Origin: Mycolicibacterium chlorophenolicum
Lineage (GTDB): Bacteria; Actinomycetota; Actinomycetes; Mycobacteriales; Mycobacteriaceae
Length of the DNA stretch: 64,000 bases
Direction: 5' to 3'
Assembly (NCBI RefSeq): GCF_001044235.1
Contig: NZ_JYNL01000069.1
Span: forward strand, 704,780-768,779
The notes below the pieces were generated by a model. The model was not told the DNA's origin, did not search any database, and was given only the letters and a program-made list of their open reading frames with translations. A program made the translations under genes and the position numbers. Position 1 is the stretch's first letter, and every line of letters begins with the position of its first letter. Below are positions 35,437-44,374 of this stretch, piece after piece.

Positions 35437-38073
35437 TCATGCTCCCTGGGATCGCTGAGGGGGCGGACGTTTCCGGCGGGGGAACAGCGCCGCGAGTTCC
35501 TCACGGCTGGTGGTTCCGGTCTTCGCCATCGCACGGTAGATGTGGCTTTCGACGGTGCGCGGCGACAGCGTGAGCCGGTCGGCAACGGCGCGATTACTCA
35601 GGCCTTCGCCGATCAGCATCGCGATCTCGGTTTCGCGTTCGGTCAGCGGCACCTTCTCACTGCTCTGCCGCAGCGCGACCGTGCGGACACCGCCGCACGC
35701 GTCGGCTAAAGCGTCCGCCCGCGCCGAATACGCCAGCGCCGAGCCCTTCCGGTCGTGGCGCCGGTACGCACGGGCTGCGTGCGCCGCCGCGTCGACCGCG
35801 CCGACCCGATCGCCCATCTGCTCGAATTCGTCAGCGAGAACCGCCAATTCCGCGGCGTCATCGGTGTGGGCCGCCGCGGCGAACCGGGTGGCCAGCCCGA
35901 CGCGGGGGCCCTCGACCACGGAAGCCAACTCCCCCAGCCGCGGCGCGGCGGTCCGGTCGCCGAACTGCGTGGCGATCTGCAGCACCATCACCTCTTCGGC
36001 GAATCTGCCCGCCTCCCGGCACCGGACCGCGGTCGCCTGGAGGGCACAGATCGCTTCACTGACCGCCCCCTGGCCCGCGGAGATCCACGCCTCGGCCAGG
36101 CTGCGCTCGTAGTCGAGCAACCGGAATTCGCGCCTGTTCTCCGCCAGCGGGGCGAGGACGGCGAGGGCGTCATCGGTCAGGCCGCGGATCGCCAGCGCGG
36201 TCGCATACGGGATCCGGTACCGGTACCCCCAGCCGACGGGGTGCGGACCGGACAGCCCCTCGACCGCCTGCCCGAGAAGTCGGCATGCCGTGTCGAGGTC
36301 ACCGGCCCCGAGTGCGGCCCGGCCGGCCACGGCCGCACCGAGCAGCGGGGCGACGCCGGGCAGGCTGGCCGCCTGGCGCCGCATCCGGTCAGCCACATCC
36401 CGCGCCTCACTGACCCGGCCGGCGTACAGCAGCGCGCTCACGTGCGCGTCGGCGATGTTGAAGATCATGTGGGGCGCATCCAGGGAGCGGGCTGCGACGG
36501 CGTACCCGGCCTCGGCGACGGCCACCGCGTCCGAGGTGTGGCCCGCATCGGCGGCGATATGGGTCAGAGCCCACGCCAATTCCGCACCGACCACCGGGAT
36601 GTCGCGCAGCGCGAGGTGCTCAGCCGTCAACAGGGCCTCTGCCGGACGATCCATCGCGAACCAGTAGACCGTCAGGAAGCCATCGACGTAGGTGCGCGCT
36701 TCCGGCGCAGTGACGTCCGAGGCGGCGTCGATGATCTGCTTGGCCCGTACCGGATCGGCCAGGGCCCACAGCATGTTGCTCGCGCGCAGGAACGCGAGCC
36801 GGGCCCGGTCCCGATCGGGCAACCCCGCGGTCTCGATGCCGGCCAGCATCGCGTCGGCGTCCTCACCGTGGCCCAGCCACGAAAGTGCATGCCCTCGAAC
36901 GAGTTTCGGCTCCAGCCCGGCGCCCGCACGCTCTGCCGCCGCAGCGATCCGGTCGGCCAGCGGAAGATCACCCAGCCACACCGCTCCGTGAGCGGCCCTG
37001 ATCAGCAGCCCCGTGTCCGCCGCTCTGTCCGAGTCCAGTTCCAGCGTCGCGCGCCGGACGACCACGCGCACGTCGTCGCATTCGGGTACGGCGGCCAGTT
37101 CGGCCGCGACGAGTCCACGCAACCGCCGCAACCTGCTCTGCGGCGCACGCCGTCGCCGCACTTGGCCGTACAGCGGGTGCGCGACCCGCGCCTGGACGGC
37201 GCCGCCCGCGGGTTCGAGCGTCACCAGGCCGCGACACTCGGCCTCCTCGATGGCGGCCATGTCGGTGATCCGGGCCAGCACAGGCAGATCGAGAGGCTCG
37301 CCGACGGAGAGCACGTCGACCACGTCGCCGACCTGCTCGGGCAGCGCGCCGATCCGGGATTCGATCAGGTCGGCCAGACCCGGCGGCACCGCGGGGTCGC
37401 CCGACCACCGCCAGCACCCGTTCTCGAGCACCAGGCCACCGTCGGCGACCGACTGCTCCACGATGTGCTGCAGATAGAACACGTTGCCCCGGGTCAGCTC
37501 CCACAACTGACGCGCGGTCACGGCGTCGACGCGCCCGTCCAGAGCGGCGGCCACCAGCGCCGCCGTGTCCTGGGCACTCATCGGCGCCAGCTCGAGCCGA
37601 TCGAAGTCCCCGGCCTTGAGAATCTCCTGGACCGCCGTCGGGATGGCGTCCCCGGCGCGGACGGTGATCACGACCTTCGCGAGCCGCTGCTGCACGATCT
37701 GATGCACCACAAAGCTCGACAGGTCGTCGAACAGGTCGATGTCGTCGATGCCGATCACGACCGGCGCGGGTGGGCTCGGCGCGGTCAGGGCGTCCAGCAC
37801 CCCGCGCAACAACGCGACCGTGTCACCGACCCCCGACGGCGCCCACGCGGTGAACGCACCCAGCGGGATCGCCTGCGCGGAGGACGTCCCGGCCGTCCAG
37901 CGCGTCTGCCAGCCACGGTCGGTGGCGCGCGCCAGCGCCTCCCGGACCAGGCGACTCTTGCCGACCCCGGTCGGCCCGCAGACGAGCACACCCGAGCCAC
38001 TCGAGGCCGACAGCGCGGTCTCGATGGATGCCATCTCCCCCGACCGCCCGATCAGCGGCCATGCCAATCGCAC
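35437..38073 (-). CDS. LuxR-family ATP-binding (LAL-like) regulator
   Basis: 878 aa. AAA/STAND-type ATPase at the N-terminus with Walker A CGPTGVGKSRLV and Walker B VVIGIDDIDLF, a long central helical TPR-like region rich in Ala, and a C-terminal LuxR HTH: LTERETEIAMLIGEGLSNRA and LSPRTVESHIYRAMAKTG. Large ATP-binding LuxR regulators bind small effectors. GTG at 38073 is chosen because family-like sequence (LIGRSGEM) starts just after it. No operon partner. Confidence 0.9.
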   Translation of the reverse strand: MRLAWPLIGRSGEMASIETALSASSGSGVLVCGPTGVGKSRLVREALARATDRGWQTRWTAGTSSAQAIPLGAFTAWAPSGVGDTVALLRGVLDALTAPSPPAPVVIGIDDIDLFDDLSSFVVHQIVQQRLAKVVITVRAGDAIPTAVQEILKAGDFDRLELAPMSAQDTAALVAAALDGRVDAVTARQLWELTRGNVFYLQHIVEQSVADGGLVLENGCWRWSGDPAVPPGLADLIESRIGALPEQVGDVVDVLSVGEPLDLPVLARITDMAAIEEAECRGLVTLEPAGGAVQARVAHPLYGQVRRRRAPQSRLRRLRGLVAAELAAVPECDDVRVVVRRATLELDSDRAADTGLLIRAAHGAVWLGDLPLADRIAAAAERAGAGLEPKLVRGHALSWLGHGEDADAMLAGIETAGLPDRDRARLAFLRASNMLWALADPVRAKQIIDAASDVTAPEARTYVDGFLTVYWFAMDRPAEALLTAEHLALRDIPVVGAELAWALTHIAADAGHTSDAVAVAEAGYAVAARSLDAPHMIFNIADAHVSALLYAGRVSEARDVADRMRRQAASLPGVAPLLGAAVAGRAALGAGDLDTACRLLGQAVEGLSGPHPVGWGYRYRIPYATALAIRGLTDDALAVLAPLAENRREFRLLDYERSLAEAWISAGQGAVSEAICALQATAVRCREAGRFAEEVMVLQIATQFGDRTAAPRLGELASVVEGPRVGLATRFAAAAHTDDAAELAVLADEFEQMGDRVGAVDAAAHAARAYRRHDRKGSALAYSARADALADACGGVRTVALRQSSEKVPLTERETEIAMLIGEGLSNRAVADRLTLSPRTVESHIYRAMAKTGTTSREELAALFPRRKRPPPQRSQGA

Positions 38074-38165
38074 ACCGAAAGCGTAGGTGCCCTGCCGACC
38101 CGGGTGACCGAAATGCCCACTTCGGCCGGTTTGCACCGGCAGTCGGCGGGGTACCGTTCGCTCTC

Positions 38166-39137
38166 ATGAGCGCTGAGCCCGACGCGACGTCTCCCCTCGG
38201 GGCCGACAGCGGCGGGGAGAGCACGCTGACGGTGGTCATCGCGCTGGCCGCGAATTTCGCGGTCGCCATCGCCAAGACCGTTGCGGCGGTGATCTCGGGG
38301 TCCGCGTCGATGACCGCCGAGGCCACCCACTCCTGGGCCGACACCGCGAATCAAGGCTTTCTGATCGTGGCCAACCGTCGCAGCAAGCGCCCGCCCGACG
38401 CAGCGCGGCCGCTGGGATACGGCCGTGAGGCCTACGTCTGGTCACTGCTGGCGGCGGTCGGACTGTTCGTCGTCGGCGGCACGGTGTCGGTGTGGCACGG
38501 CGTCACCGAGATCCTGCGCGGCGAGAACGGCCCGGAGAACTACCTGGTCGCCTACATCGTGCTCGGCGTCGCCTTCGTGCTCGAGGCCTCGTCACTGTTC
38601 CAGGCATTCCGCCAGCTACGCGGCGAGGCGAGCGAGTACGACCGGGAACTGCTCGACCACGTGCTGGAGACCTCCGACCCGACCACCCGCGCGGTCTTCG
38701 CCGAGGACACCGCAGCCCTGATCGGCATCGTGCTGGCGCTGCTCGGCATCGGACTGCATCAACTCACCGGTGAGGCGATCTGGGACGCGATCGGTTCCAT
38801 CCTGGTCGGCCTGCTGCTGGGCGTCGTCGCCGTCATCCTGATCGACCGCAACCGCCGGTTCCTGGTCGGCGAACCCGCCAGCCCGCGGCTGCGCGAGGCC
38901 GCGATCGCCCTGCTCGAGCGGCTGCCGGAGGTGGCCTCGGTGCGCTTCATCCGGCTGGTGTTCGTCGGGCCCAAGCAACTGTTCCTGGTGGCGAGCGTCG
39001 ACCTGGTGGGCGACGCGGTCGAGTCCCGGATCGCTGACACGCTGCGCGACCTGGAGAACAGGCTGCAGGCCGAGCCCTACATCGTCGACGCGGTGCTGAC
39101 GATCGCCGAACCCGACGCGCTGGACCGGCTCTCCTAG
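38166..39137 (+). CDS. Cation diffusion facilitator (CDF) transporter
   Basis: 323 aa, six TM segments. TLTVVIALAANFAVAIAKTV, then SMTAEATHSWADTANQGFL, where the usual HSxxD metal motif appears as HSWAD, and a second motif FAEDTAALIGI (xxEDTxA) in TM5. C-terminal cytoplasmic domain ends with EPYIVDAVLTIAEPD. Exports divalent metal such as Zn(II) or Mn(II) against protons. In M. tuberculosis-like genomes this type is chromosomal; no metal regulator is adjacent. Confidence 0.9.
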   Translation: MSAEPDATSPLGADSGGESTLTVVIALAANFAVAIAKTVAAVISGSASMTAEATHSWADTANQGFLIVANRRSKRPPDAARPLGYGREAYVWSLLAAVGLFVVGGTVSVWHGVTEILRGENGPENYLVAYIVLGVAFVLEASSLFQAFRQLRGEASEYDRELLDHVLETSDPTTRAVFAEDTAALIGIVLALLGIGLHQLTGEAIWDAIGSILVGLLLGVVAVILIDRNRRFLVGEPASPRLREAAIALLERLPEVASVRFIRLVFVGPKQLFLVASVDLVGDAVESRIADTLRDLENRLQAEPYIVDAVLTIAEPDALDRLS

Positions 39138-39143
39138 CTGTTC

Positions 39144-39587
39144 TCAGCCGCCCTTGACCACTTTGAGGACCTGCTTGCGCAGCCCCTCGGTGGCGGTCTC
39201 CACGCCACCTTTGATCGTGCGCTTGATGATGAACCCGGGCAGCGGCACCGACAGGTCGATCGCGATGTCGAACTTCACCCGCGTCTTGTCACCCTGGGGC
39301 GTGAGCGTGTAGCCCGCGTCCTGGGACTTGAGCTGATTCGCCGAGATCAGCGTCCACGTCACCGAGTCGTCCCCCCACGTGTATTCGATGACCTGTTCGT
39401 CGGTCAGCCCGGCGGCCTTGACCGTCATCCTGACCTGCTTGGGCCGGCCGTTGTCGTAGCGGTCGAGGACCTCGGCCTTCTGGTACTGCGGCGACCAGGT
39501 GGGGGTCGCTTCGACGTCGGCGATGACGTCGAGGATCTGTTCCGGCGTTGCTTCGATCACGACCTCGCGCGAATCCTTGGTTGCCAT
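39144..39587 (-). CDS. SRPBCC (START-like) family protein, paralogue
   Basis: 147 aa. EVVIEATPEQILDVIADVE, AEVLDRYDNGRPKQVRMTVK, IEYTWGDDSVTWTL and TRVKFDIAIDL align segment by segment with the protein at 34918. Together they correspond to the Rv0856/Rv0857-type pair, here separated by the LuxR and CDF genes. Cytoplasmic hydrophobic-ligand-binding fold; function unproved. Confidence 0.87.
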   Translation of the reverse strand: MATKDSREVVIEATPEQILDVIADVEATPTWSPQYQKAEVLDRYDNGRPKQVRMTVKAAGLTDEQVIEYTWGDDSVTWTLISANQLKSQDAGYTLTPQGDKTRVKFDIAIDLSVPLPGFIIKRTIKGGVETATEGLRKQVLKVVKGG

Positions 39588-39659
39588 GGCGCGACCATAG
39601 AGCACGGCGCCGACTGTTCGGATCGAGATCCCGGGACTGGGCCCGTAGGCTCGTCGTCT

Positions 39660-40013
39660 GTGAGCAGCGACGTCAATCCCGAAGTGCCGCCGAGCGGCAC
39701 CGGTTGCGCCGAGTGCGACGCCCAGGGTGGCTGGTGGGTGCACCTGAGACGCTGCGCGGCGTGCGGGCACATCGGCTGTTGTGACGATTCGCCGATGCGG
39801 CACGCCTCCGCGCACTGGCGCTCGACGGGGCACCCGATCATCCGCTCCTTCGAGCCGGGCGAGGACTGGTTCTGGGACTACCAGACCGACGCCTACTACG
39901 ACGGCCCGGAACTCGCCGCCCCGCAGAGCCGTCCACTCGACGAGACGGTGCCCGGCCCGCGCGGCCGGGTTCCCGCCGACTGGATGGCCCAACTGCAGGC
40001 GCGCGACCGCTGA
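39660..40013 (+). CDS. UBP-type zinc finger protein
   Basis: 117 aa, GTG start. CAECDAQGGWWVHLRRCAAC-GHIGCCDDSP-H-AHW-TGHPI matches the ZnF-UBP pattern with its Cys and His ligands (CxxC, CxxC, H...H). C-terminal IIRSFEPGEDWFWDYQTD is the usual continuation in actinobacterial single-domain members. Small cytoplasmic zinc protein; in bacteria the role is unknown. Confidence 0.9.
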   Translation: MSSDVNPEVPPSGTGCAECDAQGGWWVHLRRCAACGHIGCCDDSPMRHASAHWRSTGHPIIRSFEPGEDWFWDYQTDAYYDGPELAAPQSRPLDETVPGPRGRVPADWMAQLQARDR

Positions 40014-40017
40014 CACC

Positions 40018-41577
40018 TCAGCGTCCGGCGAGAACCTCCCGCGCGGCGTTGTAACCCGGGATGAAGGTGATACCCGGGCCGCCGTGACAGCCCGCGCTGG
40101 CCAGGTACAGCCCGTCGACCGGAAGCGGTTGATCGACATAGCCTTTCGGCCCGGGACGGTTGGGGCCCATCTGTTCGGGGTGGATCAGGCCGTGGCAGTA
40201 GTCGCCGCCGGGCGCACCGAACATGGTGCCCATGTGTTTGGGCGTGAACGTGGTGTGGCGCAGGATCAGGCTCTCGAAATTCGGTGCCAGCCGGGTGATC
40301 TTGTCGATCACCCGCCGGCCCATCTCGGTCTTCAGCTCGCCGTAGCTCGCCGTGTCCTCGGTGAGGGGGAACCACAGCGAGAACGCCGACACCGCGTGCT
40401 TGCCCGGCGGCGCGAGGCCCGGGTCGTTGGCCGACGGGATCTGCAGGGCGATCGCGGGATCCGCGGGCACGATGCCGCGCGTGGAGTCCTCCCACTGCTG
40501 CTGCAGTTCCTCGGGGGTGCTGAAAAGGCCGATCGCAGACTGGTATTCCGGGTCGTTGAGCACCTCGTACGGTTCGGCGAACGTGGGCGGTCCGTCGAGC
40601 GCGAAGTGCATCTGCAGGTAGCTGCCGCGATGGTCGATGTGGGAGAACCGTTCCCGGATCTCGGTCGGGACCATGCCCGGGTCGAGCAGCGTGTTGACGG
40701 TGAGATCGGGCGCGACAGCGGAGACGACCACCGGTGCGCGCAGCGTCGATCCGTCCTCCAGTCGCACTCCACCGACGCGGCCGTCGTCGACGAGGATCTC
40801 GGCCACCGTGGTGCGCAGCCGGACCTCGCCGCCGGCTGCGGTGAACATCCGAAGCAGGTGCTCGGTCACCGCGCCCATGCCGCCGCGGAACTTCTTGATC
40901 AGCGTGGCGTTCTCGTCGGGGACCGCCAGCCCGAAGGCCAGCGCGGCCGCACTGCCCGGCGTCTGCGGCCCGCGATAGGTGGTGTTGACCGCCAGGAACG
41001 CGAGCATTCCGCGCAGAGCGCCGTGCTTCTCCCGATCGGGCAGATGACGGTCGAGGACGTCGCTGACCGAGCCGAACAACATGTCGCTGATCGCCTGGCG
41101 TTCGAATTCGTTGGTGGCGCAGGCGAACATCTCGTCGAGCGTCCTGGGCGGCCGCGCGGCGTCGAAGCGGCCGAGCGCCCGGGTCGGAGCCTGGCACCAC
41201 GCCATCAGGCCGGCCATGCCGTTGACGGCGTCGGCGCCGTGGACGTCGTTCAGATGGGTGAGCAGCTTGAGCGGGTCGGTGTAGTAGATGACGGGGTCGT
41301 CGCCGACTCCCCGCAACTGCACGCTCATCACGTCGAGGTCGACGGTGGGCAGGTCATCCAGGCCGAGCGCGTCACTGACCACGGCCGAGGTGGGCACCTG
41401 CACCGATCCGGCGATCTCGAACCGGAAGCCGTCGAACAGTTCCACGGTCGAGGCCATGCCACCGGCGTAGAGCTTGGCGTCCAGGCAGACCGTGCGCAGT
41501 CCCGCCTGCTGCAGCAGAGCGGCCGCGGTCAGACCGTTGTGTCCAGCCCCGACGACGATCGCATCGAAGTCCGTCAT
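40018..41577 (-). CDS. Phytoene-desaturase-like FAD/NAD(P) oxidoreductase
   Basis: 519 aa CrtI/amine-oxidase superfamily protein. N-terminal FAD motif AIVVGAGHNGLTAAALLQQAG with DAKLYAGGMAST, and C-terminal CHGGPGITFIPGYNAARE, as in the actinobacterial NAD(P)/FAD-dependent oxidoreductases that resemble carotenoid desaturases. No carotenoid genes are near, so carotenoid activity is unsupported. ATG 41577 (MTDFDAIV); an in-frame ATG twelve codons earlier crosses the operator palindrome. Probably controlled by the upstream TetR gene. Confidence 0.9.
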   Translation of the reverse strand: MTDFDAIVVGAGHNGLTAAALLQQAGLRTVCLDAKLYAGGMASTVELFDGFRFEIAGSVQVPTSAVVSDALGLDDLPTVDLDVMSVQLRGVGDDPVIYYTDPLKLLTHLNDVHGADAVNGMAGLMAWCQAPTRALGRFDAARPPRTLDEMFACATNEFERQAISDMLFGSVSDVLDRHLPDREKHGALRGMLAFLAVNTTYRGPQTPGSAAALAFGLAVPDENATLIKKFRGGMGAVTEHLLRMFTAAGGEVRLRTTVAEILVDDGRVGGVRLEDGSTLRAPVVVSAVAPDLTVNTLLDPGMVPTEIRERFSHIDHRGSYLQMHFALDGPPTFAEPYEVLNDPEYQSAIGLFSTPEELQQQWEDSTRGIVPADPAIALQIPSANDPGLAPPGKHAVSAFSLWFPLTEDTASYGELKTEMGRRVIDKITRLAPNFESLILRHTTFTPKHMGTMFGAPGGDYCHGLIHPEQMGPNRPGPKGYVDQPLPVDGLYLASAGCHGGPGITFIPGYNAAREVLAGR

Positions 41578-41601
41578 CGGCTGAGGCTGACACGGCCTCC
41601 G

Positions 41602-41627
41602 ATGTTTTGTCAATATTGACGAAACAT
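41602..41627. promoter_or_regulatory. 26-bp palindrome, candidate TetR operator
   Basis: The core GTCAATATTGAC is a 12-bp perfect palindrome and extends to 26 bp (41602-41627) with a single mismatched pair. It sits between the TetR stop (41633) and the oxidoreductase ATG (41577), 25 bp from the latter: the classic place for the TetR protein to block its target. Confidence 0.8.
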
Positions 41628-41632
41628 GTGCG

Positions 41633-42235
41633 CTACTCGGCGGCGATACCCGTCTCGAGCAGAGCGAGCGCGTGCCGGCACAGCCGGTCCAGCTCGGGTA
41701 ACGAGCGATCCTCCCCGAGCATCCACACCTCCATGGCGCCGAACACCGCCGCCGCGATGCATCGCGCGGTCACGGTGATCCGCATCCGCTCATCCGTGCC
41801 GGGAGCCGGCGGGTCGGTCCCGGCCATGTGCTCCTCCACGGCCTCGGCGAAATCGGCCTCGACCTGCCTGATGTGCCGCACGATGCGGCCGGGGTCGAGT
41901 TCCTGGGCCCGCATCGCGGCGATCTTGGTGACGGCCGAGTCGTCGTACGGCGAGGCCATGATCGCCGACTGCACGGACTCGATGATCGACTCGTGCGGCG
42001 AGCGCGACGACAGGGCGGCCCGGAACCAGTGCAGTCCGGCGTCGTAGTCGGCGAACAGCAGGTCGTGCTTGGAGGCGAAGTGTCGGTAGAAGGTGCGCAA
42101 CGACACCCCGGCATCGGCGGCGATCTGTTCGGCCGATGTCTCCTCTACGCCCTGCGCGAGGAACCGGACCGCGGCCGCCTGCCGGAGGGCTTCCCGGGTG
42201 CGCTCGCTACGCGCCGTCTGGGCAGGCCGGACCAT
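41633..42235 (-). CDS. TetR-family transcriptional regulator
   Basis: 200 aa. N-terminal HTH: TREALRQAAAVRFLAQGVEE, TSAEQIAADAGVSLRTFYRHF, SKHDLLFADY. The rest is a helical ligand-binding domain with LDPGRIVRHIRQVEADF. ATG 42235; a start six codons further up (MRYFTHM) is possible. Upstream, same direction, of the phytoene-desaturase-like gene with the 26-bp palindrome between them. Confidence 0.92.
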   Translation of the reverse strand: MVRPAQTARSERTREALRQAAAVRFLAQGVEETSAEQIAADAGVSLRTFYRHFASKHDLLFADYDAGLHWFRAALSSRSPHESIIESVQSAIMASPYDDSAVTKIAAMRAQELDPGRIVRHIRQVEADFAEAVEEHMAGTDPPAPGTDERMRITVTARCIAAAVFGAMEVWMLGEDRSLPELDRLCRHALALLETGIAAE

Positions 42236-42384
42236 GTGCGTAAAGTACCGCACCCCCCGGACGCGGCGTCGCGGCCGAATCCGGCCCGACCCGGCGACGT
42301 CGCCATTCGCGGATGGCTGGAACGGGTTAGGGTCACTGCGACGGGTGGGGTCACCCGATTCGCTGACGACCGGGGGGACGGGGC

Positions 42385-43176
42385 GTGAAGGTTCACCATC
42401 TCAATTGCGGGACGATGCGCCCCTGGGGCGCGGGCACCCTGGTCTGCCATGTGCTGCTCGTGGAGGCCGCCGACGGTCTCGTGCTCGTCGACACCGGCTT
42501 CGGCACACAGGACTGCCGGCGTCCCGCACGCTTCGGCCGGTTCCGGCGGCACTTCTTCCGGCCGTCGTTCGATGCGGCCGAGGCCGCCGTCACCCAGCTC
42601 GAGGCGCTCGGGTACCGCCGAGACGACGTCCGGCACATCATCACCACCCACTTCGACGCCGACCACATCGGCGGGCTGGCCGACTTCCCCGACGCACAGG
42701 TGCACGTCACCGCCACCGAGGTGCGCGCCGCGATGGGCTCCCGCGCGGCGCCCGACCGCATCCGGTTCCGGGCCGATCAGTGGGCGCACGGCCCCCACAT
42801 CGTCGAGCACGACATCGCCGGGGAGCCGTGGCGCGGCTTCGCGGCCGCCAAGGAACTCACCGGCATCGGTCCCGGCTTCGTACTGTTGTCCCTGCCGGGC
42901 CACACCCTCGGCCACGCGTGCGTCGCCGTCGACGCCGGACACCGCTGGATCCTGCACGCCGGCGACGCGTTCTTCCAGTGCGGAACCCTCGACGAGAACC
43001 CGCGGGTGCCCGCGCTCACCGCGTTCGAGAATGCGGTGGCGGTGGATCGAAAACAGGTGCAAGACAACCACTCTCGCCTGGTCGAGCTGTACCGGCGGGG
43101 CGATCCGGACATGATGATCGTCTGCGCGCACGACCCGGAGCTGTTCGAACGGGCCAGGGCCACCGCGACGGCCTGA
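42385..43176 (+). CDS. Metallo-beta-lactamase-fold hydrolase, lactonase-like
   Basis: 263 aa. HLNCGTMRPWG start, then GLVLVDTGFGTQD, the metal motif TTHFDADHIGGLADFPDA (HxDxDH, with Asp in place of the second His of HxHxDH), LPGHTLGHACVAVD and GDAFFQCG. The pattern is shared with N-acyl-homoserine-lactonase-like MBL enzymes. GTG start at 42385 with GGGG upstream. Convergent with the TetR gene at 43186. Substrate, perhaps a lactone, is inferred. Confidence 0.88.
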   Translation: MKVHHLNCGTMRPWGAGTLVCHVLLVEAADGLVLVDTGFGTQDCRRPARFGRFRRHFFRPSFDAAEAAVTQLEALGYRRDDVRHIITTHFDADHIGGLADFPDAQVHVTATEVRAAMGSRAAPDRIRFRADQWAHGPHIVEHDIAGEPWRGFAAAKELTGIGPGFVLLSLPGHTLGHACVAVDAGHRWILHAGDAFFQCGTLDENPRVPALTAFENAVAVDRKQVQDNHSRLVELYRRGDPDMMIVCAHDPELFERARATATA

Positions 43177-43185
43177 CCGGGCGGA

Positions 43186-43755
43186 TCACTGCCAGCGGCC
43201 GACCAGCGCGATCGACGCGTCGACCGCCTCGTCGGTGACGTCACTCATGCGGCCACCCTCCTCGACGGTGATCGCGGTCAGTTCGCGCAGACCGCCGAGC
43301 AACATGATGATGCGTCGTCTCGACACGGGACCGATTCCCGCCGAACGGAACTCGTCGGTGTCGCCCAGCGCACCGACCATCTCGATGAAGTGCTCCATGG
43401 CGTCGCGCTGCAGCCCGCGGGCGGCGGCCCCGAGGGCCGGCACGTCACGAATCCAGCTCAGCATCAACGCCGATCGCGCCTCGGCCGAGGAGATCCACGC
43501 CTCGATGGCCTGCCGCACCTGCTTCTGCCACGGCGCACCGGGATCGACGGCCGCGTAGATCTGCTGGATCTGGTCGGCGTTCGCTTCCGACAGCAGGGCG
43601 ACGAAACACTCGTCGCGGCTGGCGAAGTGCTCGTAGAACGTGCGGCGCGACGTCCTGGCCCGGCGCACGATGTCGGCGACCGTCGTCTTGGCGTAGCCGT
43701 CCTCGGCGATCGACGCTTCCAGAGCGTCGAGCAGACGCTGGCGGAAGTCGCTCAT
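43186..43755 (-). CDS. TetR-family transcriptional regulator
   Basis: 189 aa. HTH: LDALEASIAEDGYAKTTVAD, IVRRARTSRRTFYEHFASRDE. C-terminal helical domain with PALGAAARGLQRDAM. ATG 43755 lies 1 bp after the chorismate mutase stop, so the two are probably co-transcribed. The target is not evident from an adjacent operator. Confidence 0.9.
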   Translation of the reverse strand: MSDFRQRLLDALEASIAEDGYAKTTVADIVRRARTSRRTFYEHFASRDECFVALLSEANADQIQQIYAAVDPGAPWQKQVRQAIEAWISSAEARSALMLSWIRDVPALGAAARGLQRDAMEHFIEMVGALGDTDEFRSAGIGPVSRRRIIMLLGGLRELTAITVEEGGRMSDVTDEAVDASIALVGRWQ

Positions 43756-43756
43756 G

Positions 43757-44323
43757 TCAGCGGCAGTAGTTGCGCGTGGCGAGATCCACGGCCTGCCGGT
43801 ACAGCGGATCCAGCCCGCGGGTGGTCGCCACCTCCGACTTGGCGGCGTCGAGCTCGGACGCGCACTGCGGTGCGTGCAGCTTGCCCCACTCCTCGGCTAT
43901 CAGCGTGACCATCTCGCGGTTGAGCGCGTCGATGATGTCCCGCGACGATCCGAGGTCGGGACTGTCGGCCGGAGCGGCAGCGGGATCGAGCGTCCACTGC
44001 GCCAGCCGGCTGTACTCGATACCGACCGTCGCATCGATCTGGTCCCGGAAGGCGGTCGTCACATAGTTCGGATCGATCTGGAATTCCCGCGCCTGGCCGG
44101 CGACGGAGTCCAGCACCTGTTGCTCACGCACCGGATCGACGATCGGCCCGCCGGTGTGGAACTTGTTGGCCGCGACGGGCTCGGCCACCTCGAGCCGGCG
44201 CACGGCCGCGTCGACGAGGTCGGTCAGAGTGTGAGTGGGCTGCGCCGAAGCGAGGGGAGCCATCGGAACCAGAGCCACCGCCACACCGACGGCGACCGGG
44301 GCGAGTGCGCAACGGATGTTCAT
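43757..44323 (-). CDS. Secreted chorismate mutase (AroQ-gamma type)
   Basis: 188 aa with a signal peptide of about 28 residues ending ASAQ, like secreted M. tuberculosis chorismate mutase (Rv1885c). LTDLVDAAVRRLEVAEPVAANKFHTGGPIVDP, then DPNYVTTAFRDQIDATVGIEYSRL, shared by periplasmic AroQ-gamma enzymes that convert chorismate to prephenate. The ATG at 44323 overlaps the last base of a tRNA-Phe 3'-end copy; an upstream in-frame extension is just translated tRNA and is rejected. In the ancestral order it stood directly behind tRNA-Phe; the island now separates them. Confidence 0.92.
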   Translation of the reverse strand: MNIRCALAPVAVGVAVALVPMAPLASAQPTHTLTDLVDAAVRRLEVAEPVAANKFHTGGPIVDPVREQQVLDSVAGQAREFQIDPNYVTTAFRDQIDATVGIEYSRLAQWTLDPAAAPADSPDLGSSRDIIDALNREMVTLIAEEWGKLHAPQCASELDAAKSEVATTRGLDPLYRQAVDLATRNYCR

Positions 44324-44374
44324 GGTGGCCAGGGCCGGGATCGAACCGGCGACCTTCCGCTTTTCAGGCGGACG
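44322..44374. repeat. attL: left copy of tRNA-Phe 3' end
   Basis: 53 bp identical to 59433-59485, beginning ATGGTGGCCAGGGCC and ending CAGGCGGACG: anticodon loop, variable loop, T-arm, acceptor 3' strand and CCA of tRNA-Phe (minus strand). Sequence flanking both sides differs, marking the recombination endpoint. Confidence 0.92.

Noticed and set aside
35755..38169. 804-codon plus-strand frame opposite the LuxR regulator
   Set aside because: Gln/Arg/Pro-rich antisense shadow; the minus-strand product has Walker motifs and a LuxR HTH.
40018..41577. Carotenoid biosynthesis cluster
   Set aside because: Only a CrtI-like oxidoreductase is present; no phytoene synthase or cyclase genes nearby.
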